From Auanema rhodensis (Eukaryota; Nematoda; Chromadorea; Rhabditida; Rhabditidae), in assembly GCA_964057225.1 (NCBI GenBank), contig CAXKVF010000077.1, forward strand, positions 682,001 through 746,000: a stretch of 64,000 nucleotides of DNA, in the 5' to 3' direction. Both the position numbers and the translations under genes were made by a program. Within the stretch, counting starts at the first letter, position 1. Each line of letters opens with the position of its first letter. Under the pieces are notes generated by a model. The model did not search any database and was not told where the DNA came from. It worked only from the letters and a program-made list of their open reading frames with translations. Positions 1 to 11,528 of this stretch are shown one piece after another.

Positions 1-220
1 AAGCGAGTTACATACCAAGTGCACATCACGTGTACATTTGATTAGCATAAATTAAAGTTCACGTAAATTTCAAAGTCATGGTTACCATGAACCAATATCA
101 ATGAAAATTTGTTTTTAGACTAATATGGACATGGGGAATCTAATTTTGAAAATTGTTTTTAGACTAATATGGACATGGGGAATCTAATTTTGAAAACCGC
201 ATCTCTTTATCTTTCACGTG
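1..220 (+). repeat. 220-bp long monomer with 44-bp internal duplication
   Basis: Bases 109-152 are repeated perfectly as 153-196, adding 44 bp to one monomer. The duplicated unit runs from TTGTTTTTAGAC to TTTTGAAAA. The host copy carries the A-to-G variant that makes ATGAAAA just upstream of the breakpoint, so GAAAA precedes the unit and also ends it. It also carries ACATTTGATTAG instead of ACATTTAATTAG near position 40. The same structure recurs at 1101. Confidence 0.97.
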
Positions 221-1100
221 AAGCGAGTTACATACCAAGTGCACATCACGTGTACATTTAATTAGCATAAATTAAAGTTCACGTAAAATTCAAAGTCATG
301 GTTACCATGCACCAATATCAATAAAAATTTGTTTTTAGACTAATATGGACATGGGGAATCTAATTTTGAAAACCGCATCTCTTTATCTTTCACGTGAAGC
401 GAGTTACATACCAAGTGCACATCACGTGTACATTTAATTAGCATAAATTAAAGTTCACGTAAATTTCAAAGTCATGGTTACCATGAACCAATATCAATAA
501 AAATTTGTTTTTAGACTAATATGGACATGGGGAATCTAATTTTGAAAACTGCATCTCTTTATCTTTCACGTGAAGCGAGTTACATACCAAGTGCACATCA
601 CGTGTACATTTAATTAGCATAAATTAAAGTTCACGTAAATTTCAAAGTCATGGTTACCATGAACCAATATCAATAAAAATTTGTTTTTAGACTAATATGG
701 ACATGGGGAGTCTAATTTTGAAAACCGCATCTCTTCATCTTTCACGTGAAGCGAGTTACATACCAAGTGCACATCACGTGTACATTTAATTAGCATAAAT
801 TAAAGTTCACGTAAATTTCAAAGTCATGGTTACCATGCACCAATATCAATAAAAATTTGTTTTTAGACTAATATGGACATGGGGAATCTAATTTTGAAAA
901 CCGCATCTCTTTATCTTTCACGTGAAGCGAGTTACATACCAAGTGCACATCACGTGTACATTTAATTAGCATAAATTAAAGTTCACGTAAATTTCAAAGT
1001 CATGGTTACCATGAACCAATATCAATGAAAATTTGTTTTTAGACTAATATGGACATGGGGAATCTAATTTTGAAAACCGCATCTCTTTATCTTTCACGTG

Positions 1101-1320
1101 AAGCGAGTTACATACCAAGTGCACATCACGTGTACATTTGATTAGCATAAATTAAAGTTCACGTAAATTTCAAAGTCATGGTTACCATGAACCAATATCA
1201 ATGAAAATTTGTTTTTAGACTAATATGGACATGGGGAATCTAATTTTGAAAATTGTTTTTAGACTAATATGGACATGGGGAATCTAATTTTGAAAACCGC
1301 ATCTCTTTATCTTTCACGTG
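1101..1320 (+). repeat. Second 220-bp long monomer
   Basis: A copy of the long monomer at position 1: the 44-bp unit occupies 1209-1252 and 1253-1296, and the same ATGAAAA and TTTGATTAG variants are present. It lies 1100 bp downstream (six monomers plus 44 bp), and the following type C copy with GTAAAATTC is shared too. The duplication therefore arose once and was copied by a segmental event. Confidence 0.97.
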
Positions 1321-2024
1321 AAGCGAGTTACATACCAAGTGCACATCACGTGTACATTTAATTAGCATAAATTAAAGTTCACGTAAAATTCAAAGTCATG
1401 GTTACCATGCACAAATATCAATAAAAATTTGTTTTTAGACTAATATGGACATGGGGAATCTAATTTTGAAAACCGCATCTCTTTATCTTTCACGTGAAGC
1501 GAGTTACATACCAAGTGCACATCACGTGTACATTTAATTAGCATAAATTAAAGTTCACGTAAATTTCAAAGTCATGGTTACCATGCACCAATATCAATAA
1601 AAATTTGTTTTTAGACTAATATGGACATGGGGAATCTAATTTTGAAAACCGCATCTCTTTATCTTTCACGTGAAGCGAGTTACATACCAAGTGTACATCA
1701 AGTGTACATTTAATTAGCATAAATTAAAGTTCACGTAAATTTCAAAGTCATGGTTACCATGCACCAATATCAATAAAAATTTGTTTTTAGACTAATATGG
1801 ACATGGGGAATCTAATTTTGAAAACCGCATCTCTTTATCTTTCACGTGAAGCGAGTTACATACCAAGTGTACATCACGTGTACATTTAATTAGCATAAAT
1901 TAAAGTTCACGTAAATTTCAAAGTCATGGTTACCATGAACTAATATCAATAAAAATTTGTTTTTAGACTAATATGGACATGGGGAATCTAATTTTGAAAA
2001 CCGCATCACTTTATCTTTCACGTG
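1101..2024 (+). repeat. Module A, first copy
   Basis: Ordered run of barcoded monomers: type A with ATGAAAA (1101), type C with GTAAAATTC (1321), type C (1497), a copy with GTGTACATCAAG (1673) and a copy with GTGTACATCACG (1849). The same order, with a type A AAATCGC monomer included, appears at 30717-31772 and 41453-42508. The three are homologous blocks tens of kilobases apart in one array. Confidence 0.75.
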
Positions 2025-5016
2025 AAGCGAGTTACATACCAAGTGCACATCACGTGTACATTTAATTAGCATAAATTAAAGTTCACGTAAATTTCAAAGT
2101 CATGGTTACCATGCACCAATATCAATAAAAATTTGTTTTTAGACTAATATGGACATGGGGAATCTAATTTTGAAAACCGCATCTCTTTATCTTTCACGTG
2201 AAGCGAGTTACATACCAAGTGCACATCACGTGTACATTTAATTAGCATAAATTAAAGTTCACGTAAATTTCAAAGTCATGGTTACCATGAACCAATATCA
2301 ATAAAAATTTGTTTTTAGACTAATATGGACATGGGGAATCTAATTTTGAAAATCGCATCTCTTTATCTTTCACGTGAAGCGAGTTACATACCAAGTGCAC
2401 ATCACGTGTACATTTAATTAGCATAAATTAAAGTTCACGTAAATTTCAAAGTCAAGGTTACCATGCACCAATATCAATAAAAATTTGTTTTTAGACTAAT
2501 ATGGACATGGGGAATCTAATTTTGAAAACCGCATCTCTTTATCTTTCACGTGAAGCGAGTTACATACCAAGTGCACATCACGTGTACATTTAATTAGCAT
2601 AAATTAAAGTTCACGTAAATTTCAAAGTCATGGTTACCATGAACCAATATCAATAAAAATTTGTTTTTAGACTAATATGGACATGGGGAATCTAATTTTG
2701 AAAATCGCATCTCTTCATCTTTCACGTGAAGCGAGTTACATACCAAGTGCACATCACGTGTACATTTAATTAGCATAAATTAAAGTTCACGTAAATTTCA
2801 AAGTCAAGGTTACCATGCACCAATATCAATAAAAATTTGTTTTTAGACTAATATGGACATGGGGAATCTAATTTTGAAAACCGCATCTCTTTATCTTTCA
2901 CGTGAAGCGAGTTACATACCAAGTGTACATCAAGTGTACATTTAATTAGCATAAATTAAAGTTCACGTAAATTTCAAAGTCATGATTACCATGCACCAAT
3001 ATCAATAAAAATTTGTTTTTAGACTAATGCGGACATGGGGAATCTAATTTTGAAAACCGCATCTCTTTATCTTTCACGTGAAGCGAGTTACATACCAAGT
3101 GCACATCACGTGTACATTTAATTAGCATAAATTAAAGTTCACGTAAATTTCAAAGTCATGGTTACCATGCACCAATATCAATAAAAATTTGTTTTTAGAC
3201 TAATATGGACATGGGGAATCTAATTTTGAAAACCGCATCTCTTTATCTTTCACGTGAAGCGAGTTACATACCAAGTGCACATCACGTGTACATTTAATTA
3301 GCATAAATTAAAGTTCACGTAAATTTCAAAGTCATGGTTACCATGAACCAATATCAATAAAAATTTGTTTTTAGACTAATATGGACATGGGGAATCTAAT
3401 TTTGAAAACCGCATCTCTTTATCTTTCACGTGAAGCGAGTTACATACCAAGTGCACATCACGTGTACATTTAATTAGCATAAATTAAAGTTCACGTAAAT
3501 TTCAAAGTCATGGTTACCATGAACCAATATCAATAAAAATTTGTTTTTAGACTAATATGGACATGGGGAATCTAATTTTGAAAACCGCATCTCTTTATCT
3601 TTCACGTGAAGCGAGTTACATACCAAGTGCACATCACGTGTACATTTAATTAGCATAAATTAAAGTTCACGTAAATTTCAAAGTCATGGTTACCATGAAC
3701 CAATATCAATAAAAATTTGTTTTTAGACTAATATGGACATGGGGAATCTAATTTTGAAAACCGCATCTCTTTATCTTTCACGTGAAGCGAGTTACATACC
3801 AAGTGCACATCACGTGTACATTTAATTAGCATAAATTAAAGTTCACGTAAATTTCAAAGTCATGGTTACCATGCACCAATATCAATAAAAATTTGTTTTT
3901 AGACTAATATGGACATGGGGAATCTAATTTTGAAAACCGCATCTCTTTATCTTTCACGTGAAGCGAGTTACATACCAAGTGCACATCACGTGTACATTTA
4001 ATTAGCATAAATTAAAGTTCACGTAAATTTCAAAGTCAAGGTTACCATGCACCAATATCAATAAAAATTTGTTTTTAGACTAATATGGACATGGGGAATC
4101 TAATTTTGAAAACCGCATCTCTTTATCTTTCACGTGAAGCGAGTTACATACCAAGTGTACATCAAGTGTACATTTAATTAGCATAAATTAAAGTTCACGT
4201 AAATTTCAAAGTCATGGTTACCATGCACCAATATCAATAAAAATTTGTTTTTAGACTAATATGGACATGGGGAATCTAATTTTGAAAACCGCATCTCTTT
4301 ATCTTTCACGTGAAGCGAGTTACATACCAAGTGCACATCACGTGTACATTTAATTAGCATAAATTAAAGTTCACGTAAATTTCAAAGTCATGGTTACCAT
4401 GCACCAATATCAATAAAAATTTGTTTTTAGACTAATATGGACATGGGGAATCTAATTTTGAAAACCGCATCTCTTTATCTTTCACGTGAAGCGAGTTACA
4501 TACCAAGTGCACATCACGTGTACATTTAATTAGCATAAATTAAAGTTCACGTAAATTTCAAAGTCATGGTTACCATGAACCAATATCAATAAAAATTTGT
4601 TTTTAGACTAATATGGACATGGGGAATCTAATTTTGAAAACCGCATCTCTTTATCTTTCACGTGAAGCGAGTTACATACCAAGTGCACATCACGTGTACA
4701 TTTAATTAGCATAAATTAAAGTTCACGTAAATTTCAAAGTCATGGTTGCCATGAAGCAATATCAATAAAAATTTGTTTTTAGATTAATATGGACATGGGG
4801 AATCTAATTTTGAAAACCGCATCTCTTTATCTTTCAGGTGAAGCGAGTTACATACCAAATGCACATCACGTGTACATTTAATTAGCATAAATTAAAGTTC
4901 ACGTAAATTTCAAAGTCATGGTTACCATGAACCAATATCAATAAAAATTTGTTTTTAGACTAATATGGACATGGGGAATCTAATTTTGAAAACCGCATCT
5001 CTTTATCTTTCACGTG

Positions 5017-5192
5017 AAGCGAGTTACATACCAAGTGCACATCACGTGTACATTTAATTAGCATAAATTAAAGTTCACGTAAATTTCAAAGTCATGGTTA
5101 CCATGCACCAATATCAATAAAAATTTGTTTTTAGACTAATATGGACATGGGGAATCTAATTTTGAAAACCGCATCTCTTTATCTTTCACGTG
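5017..5192 (+). repeat. Representative monomer, type C
   Basis: This copy differs from type A by C instead of A at monomer position 90, giving CATGCACC rather than CATGAACC. Types A and C are the two commonest classes and often alternate or form A-C-A triplets. Type C dominates domain A2 and much of domain D. Confidence 0.93.
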
Positions 5193-5216
5193 AAGCGAGT
5201 TACATACCAAGTGCAC

Positions 5217-5224
5217 ATCACGTG
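5217..5224 (+). other. First CACGTG site (E-box), CDEI-like, in each monomer
   Basis: Monomer positions 25-32 read ATCACGTG. The core is the palindromic E-box/G-box bound by bHLH-type proteins, and the octamer fits RTCACRTG, the consensus of the budding-yeast CDEI element bound by Cbf1. It is repeated in nearly every copy; the exceptions seen are CAAGTG (domain-A barcode), AACGTG near 42710 and CACGTC near 17364. Binding is not shown by sequence. Confidence 0.45.
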
Positions 5225-5228
5225 TACA

Positions 5229-5248
5229 TTTAATTAGCATAAATTAAA
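5229..5248 (+). other. 7+6+7 AT-rich dyad in each monomer
   Basis: TTTAATT and AATTAAA are exact reverse complements separated by AGCATA (monomer positions 37-56). The dyad could extrude as a small hairpin or serve as a symmetric binding site. It is nearly invariant across the window; changes include TTTGATT in the two long monomers, TTCAATT in the 178-bp copies and AATTTGC at 33357 and 35821. Confidence 0.6.
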
Positions 5249-5268
5249 GTTCACGTAAATTTCAAAGT

Positions 5269-5281
5269 CATGGTTACCATG
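5269..5281 (+). other. 6+1+6 dyad CATGGTTACCATG in each monomer
   Basis: CATGGT and ACCATG are reverse complements around one T (monomer positions 77-89). The commonest polymorphism falls in and beside it: A84G in type G breaks one pair, ATGG to AAGG in GTCAAGG copies breaks another, and sites 90 and 92 lie just downstream. The variable part of the monomer thus overlaps a symmetric element. Confidence 0.6.
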
Positions 5282-5360
5282 AACCAATATCAATAAAAAT
5301 TTGTTTTTAGACTAATATGGACATGGGGAATCTAATTTTGAAAACCGCATCTCTTTATCT

Positions 5361-5370
5361 TTCACGTGAA
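5361..5370 (+). other. Second CACGTG site in a 10-bp palindrome, in each monomer
   Basis: TTCACGTGAA is a perfect 10-bp palindrome at monomer positions 169-178, across the chosen boundary. It lies 32 bp upstream of the next copy's first CACGTG, about three helical turns. Variants are CAGGTG (14 copies), TACGTG (for example 43031 and 56583), CACATG near 57464, and CCACGTG in domain D, which shortens the palindrome but keeps the core. Confidence 0.5.
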
Positions 5371-5896
5371 GCGAGTTACATACCAAGTGCACATCACGTG
5401 TACATTTAATTAGCATAAATTAAAGTTCACGTAAATTTCAAAGTCATGGTTACCATGCACCAATATCAATAAAAATTTGTTTTTAGACTAATATGGACAT
5501 GGGGAATCTAATTTTGAAAACCGCATCTCTTTATCTTTCACGTGAAGCGAGTTACATACCAAGTGCACATCACGTGTACATTTAATTAGCATAAATTAAA
5601 GTTCACGTAAATTTCAAAGTCATGGTTACCATGAACCAATATCAATAAAAATTTGTTTTTAGACTAATATGGACATGGGGAATCTAATTTTGAAAACCGC
5701 ATCTCTTTATCTTTCACGTGAAGCGAGTTACATACCAAGTGCACATCACGTGTACATTTAATTAGCATAAATTAAAGTTCACGTAAATTTCAAAGTCATG
5801 GTTACCATGAACCAATATCAATAAAAATTTGTTTTTAGACTAATATGGACATGGGGAATCTAATTTTGAAAACCGCATCTCTTTATCTTTCACGTG

Positions 5897-7480
5897 AAGC
5901 GAGTTACATACCAAGTGCACATCACGTGTACATTTAATTAGCATAAATTAAAGTTCACGTAAATTTCAAAGTCATGGTTACCATGAACCAATATCAATAA
6001 AAATTTGTTTTTAGACTAATATGGACATGGGGAATCTAATTTTGAAAACCGCATCTCTTTATCTTTCACGTGAAGCGAGTTACATACCAAGTGCACATCA
6101 CGTGTACATTTAATTAGCATAAATTAAAGTTCACGTAAATTTCAAAGTCATGGTTACCATGCACCAATATCAATAAAAATTTGTTTTTAGACTAATATGG
6201 ACATGGGGAATCTAATTTTGAAAACCGCATCTCTTTATCTTTCACGTGAAGCGAGTTACATACCAAGTGCACATCACGTGTACATTTAATTAGCATAAAT
6301 TAAAGTTCACGTAAATTTCAAAGTCATGGTTACCATGAACCAATATCAATAAAAATTTGTTTTTAGACTAATATGGACATGGGGAATCTAATTTTGAAAA
6401 CCGCATCTCTTTATCTTTCACGTGAAGCGAGTTACATACCAAGTGCACATCACGTGTACATTTAATTAGCATAAATTAAAGTTCACGTAAATTTCAAAGT
6501 CATGGTTACCATGAACCAATATCAATAAAAATTTGTTTTTAGACTAATATGGACATGGGGAATCTAATTTTGAAAACCGCATCTCTTTATCTTTCACGTG
6601 AAGCGAGTTACATACCAAGTGCACATCACGTGTACATTTAATTAGCATAAATTAAAGTTCACGTAAATTTCAAAGTCATGGTTACCATGCACCAATATCA
6701 ATAAAAATTTGTTTTTAGACTAATATGGACATGGGGAATCTAATTTTGAAAACCGCATCTCTTTATCTTTCACGTGAAGCGAGTTACATACCAAGTGCAC
6801 ATCACGTGTACATTTAATTAGCATAAATTAAAGTTCACGTAAATTTCAAAGTCATGGTTACCATGAACCAATATCAATAAAAATTTGTTTTTAGACTAAT
6901 ATGGACATGGGGAATCTAATTTTGAAAACCGCATCTCTTTATCTTTCACGTGAAGCGAGTTACATACCAAGTGCACATCACGTGTACATTTAATTAGCAT
7001 AAATTAAAGTTCACGTAAATTTCAAAGTCATGGTTACCATGAACCAATATCAATAAAAATTTGTTTTTAGACTAATATGGACATGGGGAATCTAATTTTG
7101 AAAACCGCATCTCTTTATCTTTCACGTGAAGCGAGTTACATACCAAGTGCACATCACGTGTACATTTAATTAGCATAAATTAAAGTTCACGTAAATTTCA
7201 AAGTCATGGTTACCATGCACCAATATCAATAAAAATTTGTTTTTAGACTAATATGGACATGGGGAATCTAATTTTGAAAACCGCATCTCTTTATCTTTCA
7301 CGTGAAGCGAGTTACATACCAAGTGCACATCACGTGTACATTTAATTAGCATAAATTAAAGTTCACGTAAATTTCAAAGTCATGGTTACCATGAACCAAT
7401 ATCAATAAAAATTTGTTTTTAGACTAATATGGACATGGGGAATCTAATTTTGAAAACCGCATCTCTTTATCTTTCACGTG
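5897..7480 (+). repeat. 3-mer repeat, three copies of A-C-A
   Basis: Nine monomers form three consecutive A-C-A triplets of 528 bp, starting at 5897, 6425 and 6953. Two more triplets of the same order occur at 8889-9944. This is the shortest period above the monomer seen in domain B1. Confidence 0.75.
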
Positions 7481-8184
7481 AAGCGAGTTACATACCAAGT
7501 GCACATCACGTGTACATTTAATTAGCATAAATTAAAGTTCACGTAAATTTCAAAGTCATGGTTGCCATGAAGCAATATCAATAAAAATTTGTTTTTAGAC
7601 TAATATGGACATGGAGAATCTAATTTTGAAAACCGCATCTCTTTATCTTTCAGGTGAAGCGAGTTACATACCAAATGCACATCACGTGTACATTTAATTA
7701 GCATAAATTAAAGTTCACGTAAATTTCAAAGTCATGGTTACCATGAACCAATATCAATAAAAATTTGTTTTTAGACTAATATGGACATAGGGAATCTAAT
7801 TTTGAAAACCGCATCTTTTTATCTTTCACGTGAAGCGAGTTACATACCAAGTGCACATCACGTGTACATTTAATTAGCATAAATTAAAGTTCACGTAAAT
7901 TTCAAAGTCATGGTTGCCATGAAGCAATATCAATAAAAATTTGTTTTTAGACTAATATGGACATGGAGAATCTAATTTTGAAAACCGCATCTCTTTATCT
8001 TTCAGGTGAAGCGAGTTACATACCAAATGCACATCACGTGTACATTTAATTAGCATAAATTAAAGTTCACGTAAATTTCAAAGTCATGGTTACCATGAAC
8101 CAATATCAATAAAAATTTGTTTTTAGACTAATATGGACATGGGGAATCTAATTTTGAAAACCGCATCTCTTTATCTTTCACGTG
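7481..8184 (+). repeat. Dimer duplication with CAGGTG-AAATGC linkage
   Basis: A 352-bp pair (type G with GGAGAATC and CAGGTG, then type A with AAATGC) occurs twice in tandem, at 7481-7832 and 7833-8184. The first type A copy has two private changes (CATAGGGAA and GCATCTTTTT) that the second lacks, so those changes arose after the duplication or were corrected away. Confidence 0.8.
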
Positions 8185-9592
8185 AAGCGAGTTACATACC
8201 AAGTGCACATCACGTGTACATTTAATTAGCATAAATTAAAGTTCACGTAAATTTCAAAGTCATGGTTACCATGCACCAATATCAATAAAAATTTGTTTTT
8301 AGACTAATATGGACATGGGGAATCTAATTTTGAAAACCGCATCTCTTTATCTTTCACGTGAAGCGAGTTACATACCAAGTGCACATCACGTGTACATTTA
8401 ATTAGCATAAATTAAAGTTCACGTAAATTTCAAAGTCATGGTTACCATGAACCAATATCAATAAAAATTTGTTTTTAGACTAATATGGACATGGGGAATC
8501 TAATTTTGAAAACCGCATCTCTTTATCTTTCACGTGAAGCGAGTTACATACCAAGTGCACATCACGTGTACATTTAATTAGCATAAATTAAAGTTCACGT
8601 AAATTTCAAAGTCATGGTTACCATGCACCAATATCAATAAAAATTTGTTTTTAGACTAATATGGACATGGGGAATCTAATTTTGAAAACCGCATCTCTTT
8701 ATCTTTCACGTGAAGCGAGTTACATACCAAGTGCACATCACGTGTACATTTAATTAGCATAAATTAAAGTTCACGTAAATTTCAAAGTCATGGTTACCAT
8801 GAACCAATATCAATAAAAATTTGTTTTTAGACTAATATGGACATGGGGAATCTAATTTTGAAAACCGCATCTCTTTATCTTTCACGTGAAGCGAGTTACA
8901 TACCAAGTGCACATCACGTGTACATTTAATTAGCATAAATTAAAGTTCACGTAAATTTCAAAGTCATGGTTACCATGAACCAATATCAATAAAAATTTGT
9001 TTTTAGACTAATATGGACATGGGGAATCTAATTTTGAAAACCGCATCTCTTTATCTTTCACGTGAAGCGAGTTACATACCAAGTGCACATCACGTGTACA
9101 TTTAATTAGCATAAATTAAAGTTCACGTAAATTTCAAAGTCATGGTTACCATGCACCAATATCAATAAAAATTTGTTTTTAGACTAATATGGACATGGGG
9201 AATCTAATTTTGAAAACCGCATCTCTTTATCTTTCACGTGAAGCGAGTTACATACCAAGTGCACATCACGTGTACATTTAATTAGCATAAATTAAAGTTC
9301 ACGTAAATTTCAAAGTCATGGTTACCATGAACCAATATCAATAAAAATTTGTTTTTAGACTAATATGGACATGGGGAATCTAATTTTGAAAACCGCATCT
9401 CTTTATCTTTCACGTGAAGCGAGTTACATACCAAGTGCACATCACGTGTACATTTAATTAGCATAAATTAAAGTTCACGTAAATTTCAAAGTCATGGTTA
9501 CCATGAACCAATATCAATAAAAATTTGTTTTTAGACTAATATGGACATGGGGAATCTAATTTTGAAAACCGCATCTCTTTATCTTTCACGTG

Positions 9593-11528
9593 AAGCGAGT
9601 TACATACCAAGTGCACATCACGTGTACATTTAATTAGCATAAATTAAAGTTCACGTAAATTTCAAAGTCATGGTTACCATGCACCAATATCAATAAAAAT
9701 TTGTTTTTAGACTAATATGGACATGGGGAATCTAATTTTGAAAACCGCATCTCTTTATCTTTCACGTGAAGCGAGTTACATACCAAGTGCACATCACGTG
9801 TACATTTAATTAGCATAAATTAAAGTTCACGTAAATTTCAAAGTCATGGTTACCATGAACCAATATCAATAAAAATTTGTTTTTAGACTAATATGGACAT
9901 GGGGAATCTAATTTTGAAAACCGCATCTCTTTATCTTTCACGTGAAGCGAGTTACATACCAAGTGCACATCACGTGTACATTTAATTAGCATAAATTAAA
10001 GTTCACGTAAATTTCAAAGTCATGGTTGCCATGAAGCAATATCAATAAAAATTTGTTTTTAGACTAATATGGACATGGAGAATCTAATTTTGAAAACCGC
10101 ATCTCTTTATCTTTCAGGTGAAGCGAGTTACATACCAAATGCACATCACGTGTACATTTAATTAGCATAAATTAAAGTTCACGTAAATTTCAAAGTCATG
10201 GTTACCATGAACCAATATCAATAAAAATTTGTTTTTAGACTAATATGGACATGGGGAATCTAATTTTGAAAACCGCATCTCTTTATCTTTCACGTGAAGC
10301 GAGTTACATACCAAGTGCACATCACGTGTACATTTAATTAGCATAAATTAAAGTTCACGTAAATTTCAAAGTCATGGTTGCCATGAAGCAATATCAATAA
10401 AAATTTGTTTTTAGACTAATATGGACATGGAGAATCTAATTTTGAAAACCGCATCTCTTTATCTTTCACGTGAAGCGAGTTACATACCAAGTGCACATCA
10501 CGTGTACATTTAATTAGCATAAATTAAAGTTCACGTAAATTTCAAAGTCATGGTTGCCATGAAGCAATATCAATAAAAATTTGTTTTTAGACTAATATGG
10601 ACATGGAGAATCTAATTTTGAAAACCGCATCTCTTTATCTTTCACGTGAAGCGAGTTACATACCAAGTGCACATCACGTGTACATTTAATTAGCATAAAT
10701 TAAAGTTCACGTAAATTTCAAAGTCATGGTTACCATTAACCAATATCAATAAAAATTTGTTTTTAGACTAATATGGACATGGGGAATCTAATTTTGAAAA
10801 CCGCATCTCTTTATCTTTCACGTGAAGCGAGTTACATACCAAGTGCACATCACGTGTACATTTAATTAGCATAAATTAAAGTTCACGTAAATTTCAAAGT
10901 CATGGTTGCCATGAAGCAATATCAATAAAAATTTGTTTTTAGACTAATATGGACATGGGGAATCTAATTTTGAAAACCGCATCTCTTTATCTTTCACGTG
11001 AAGCGAGTTACATACCAAGTGCACATCACGTGTACATTTAATTAGCATAAATTAAAGTTCACGTAAATTTCAAAGTCATGGTTACCATGAACCAATATCA
11101 ATAAAAATTTGTTTTTAGACTAATATGGACATGGGGAATCTAATTTTGAAAACCGCATCTCTTTATCTTTCACGTGAAGCGAGTTACATACCAAGTGCAC
11201 AACACGTGTACATTTAATTAGCATAAATTAAAGTTCACGTAAATTTCAAAGTCATGGTTGCCATGAAGCAATATCAATAAAAATTTGTTTTTAGACTAAT
11301 ATGGACATGGGGAATCTAATTTTGAAAACCGCATCTCTTTATCTTTCAGGTGAAGCGAGTTACATACCAAATGCACATCACGTGTACATTTAATTAGCAT
11401 AAATTAAAGTTCACGTAAATTTCAAAGTCATGGTTACCATGAACCAATATCAATAAAAATTTGTTTTTAGACTAATATGGACATGGGGAATCTAATTTTG
11501 AAAACCGCATCTCTTTATCTTTCACGTG
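9593..11528 (+). repeat. 11-monomer block, first copy of the 5984-bp-offset repeat
   Basis: Eleven monomers in the order C, A, G(CAGGTG), A(AAATGC), G, G, CCATTAACC copy, G, A, G(ACAACAC, CAGGTG), A(AAATGC). The same order recurs at 15577-17512, exactly 34 monomers (5984 bp) later. The otherwise private CCATTAACC change at about 10734 and 16718 confirms homology. Order diverges on either side. Confidence 0.85.

Larger units (their letters stand above)
1..4664 (+). repeat. Domain A1 of the array
   Basis: About 26 monomers of types A and C only. Barcodes are GTGTACATCAAG (monomer positions 19-30) in copies starting at 1673, 2905 and 4137, GTCAAGG instead of GTCATGG at 2377, 2729 and 3961, AAATCGC instead of AACCGC at 2201 and 2553, and ATGAAAA instead of ATAAAAA at 1, 925 and 1101. 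The same barcodes return in 30-38 kb and 39.5-43 kb, so this domain is related to A2 and A3. It begins before the window and ends where the first type G copy appears. Confidence 0.8.
5193..5368 (+). repeat. Representative consensus monomer, type A
   Basis: This copy matches the commonest base at essentially every position and serves as the reference for numbering: position 1 is the first A of AAGCGAGTT and position 176 is the final G of CACGTG. Landmarks are CACGTG at 27-32, the AT dyad at 37-56, the GTTCACGT segment at 57-64, the CATGGTTACCATG dyad at 77-89, the type-defining bases at 84 (A), 90 (A) and 92 (C), the A5T3GT5 stretch at about 103-116, ATGGGGAATC at 131-140, AACCGCATC at 151-159 and a second CACGTG at 171-176. 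The start is an arbitrary phase; nothing in the sequence shows where a biological monomer boundary lies. Confidence 0.95.

Noticed and set aside
131-140. GGGG runs as a G-quadruplex
   Set aside because: Only one run of four G occurs per 176 bp, too far apart to form an intramolecular quadruplex.
1-1320. 44-bp duplication as a transposon target-site duplication or insertion
   Set aside because: The extra 44 bp are an exact copy of the adjacent satellite bases and no foreign sequence lies between the copies.
5296-5310. A/T tract around monomer positions 103-116 as a promoter TATA box or polyadenylation signal (AATAAA on the + strand)
   Set aside because: AATAAA occurs once per monomer at about positions 100-105 as part of a low-complexity A/T stretch; with no coding region or transcript evidence it cannot be called a functional signal.
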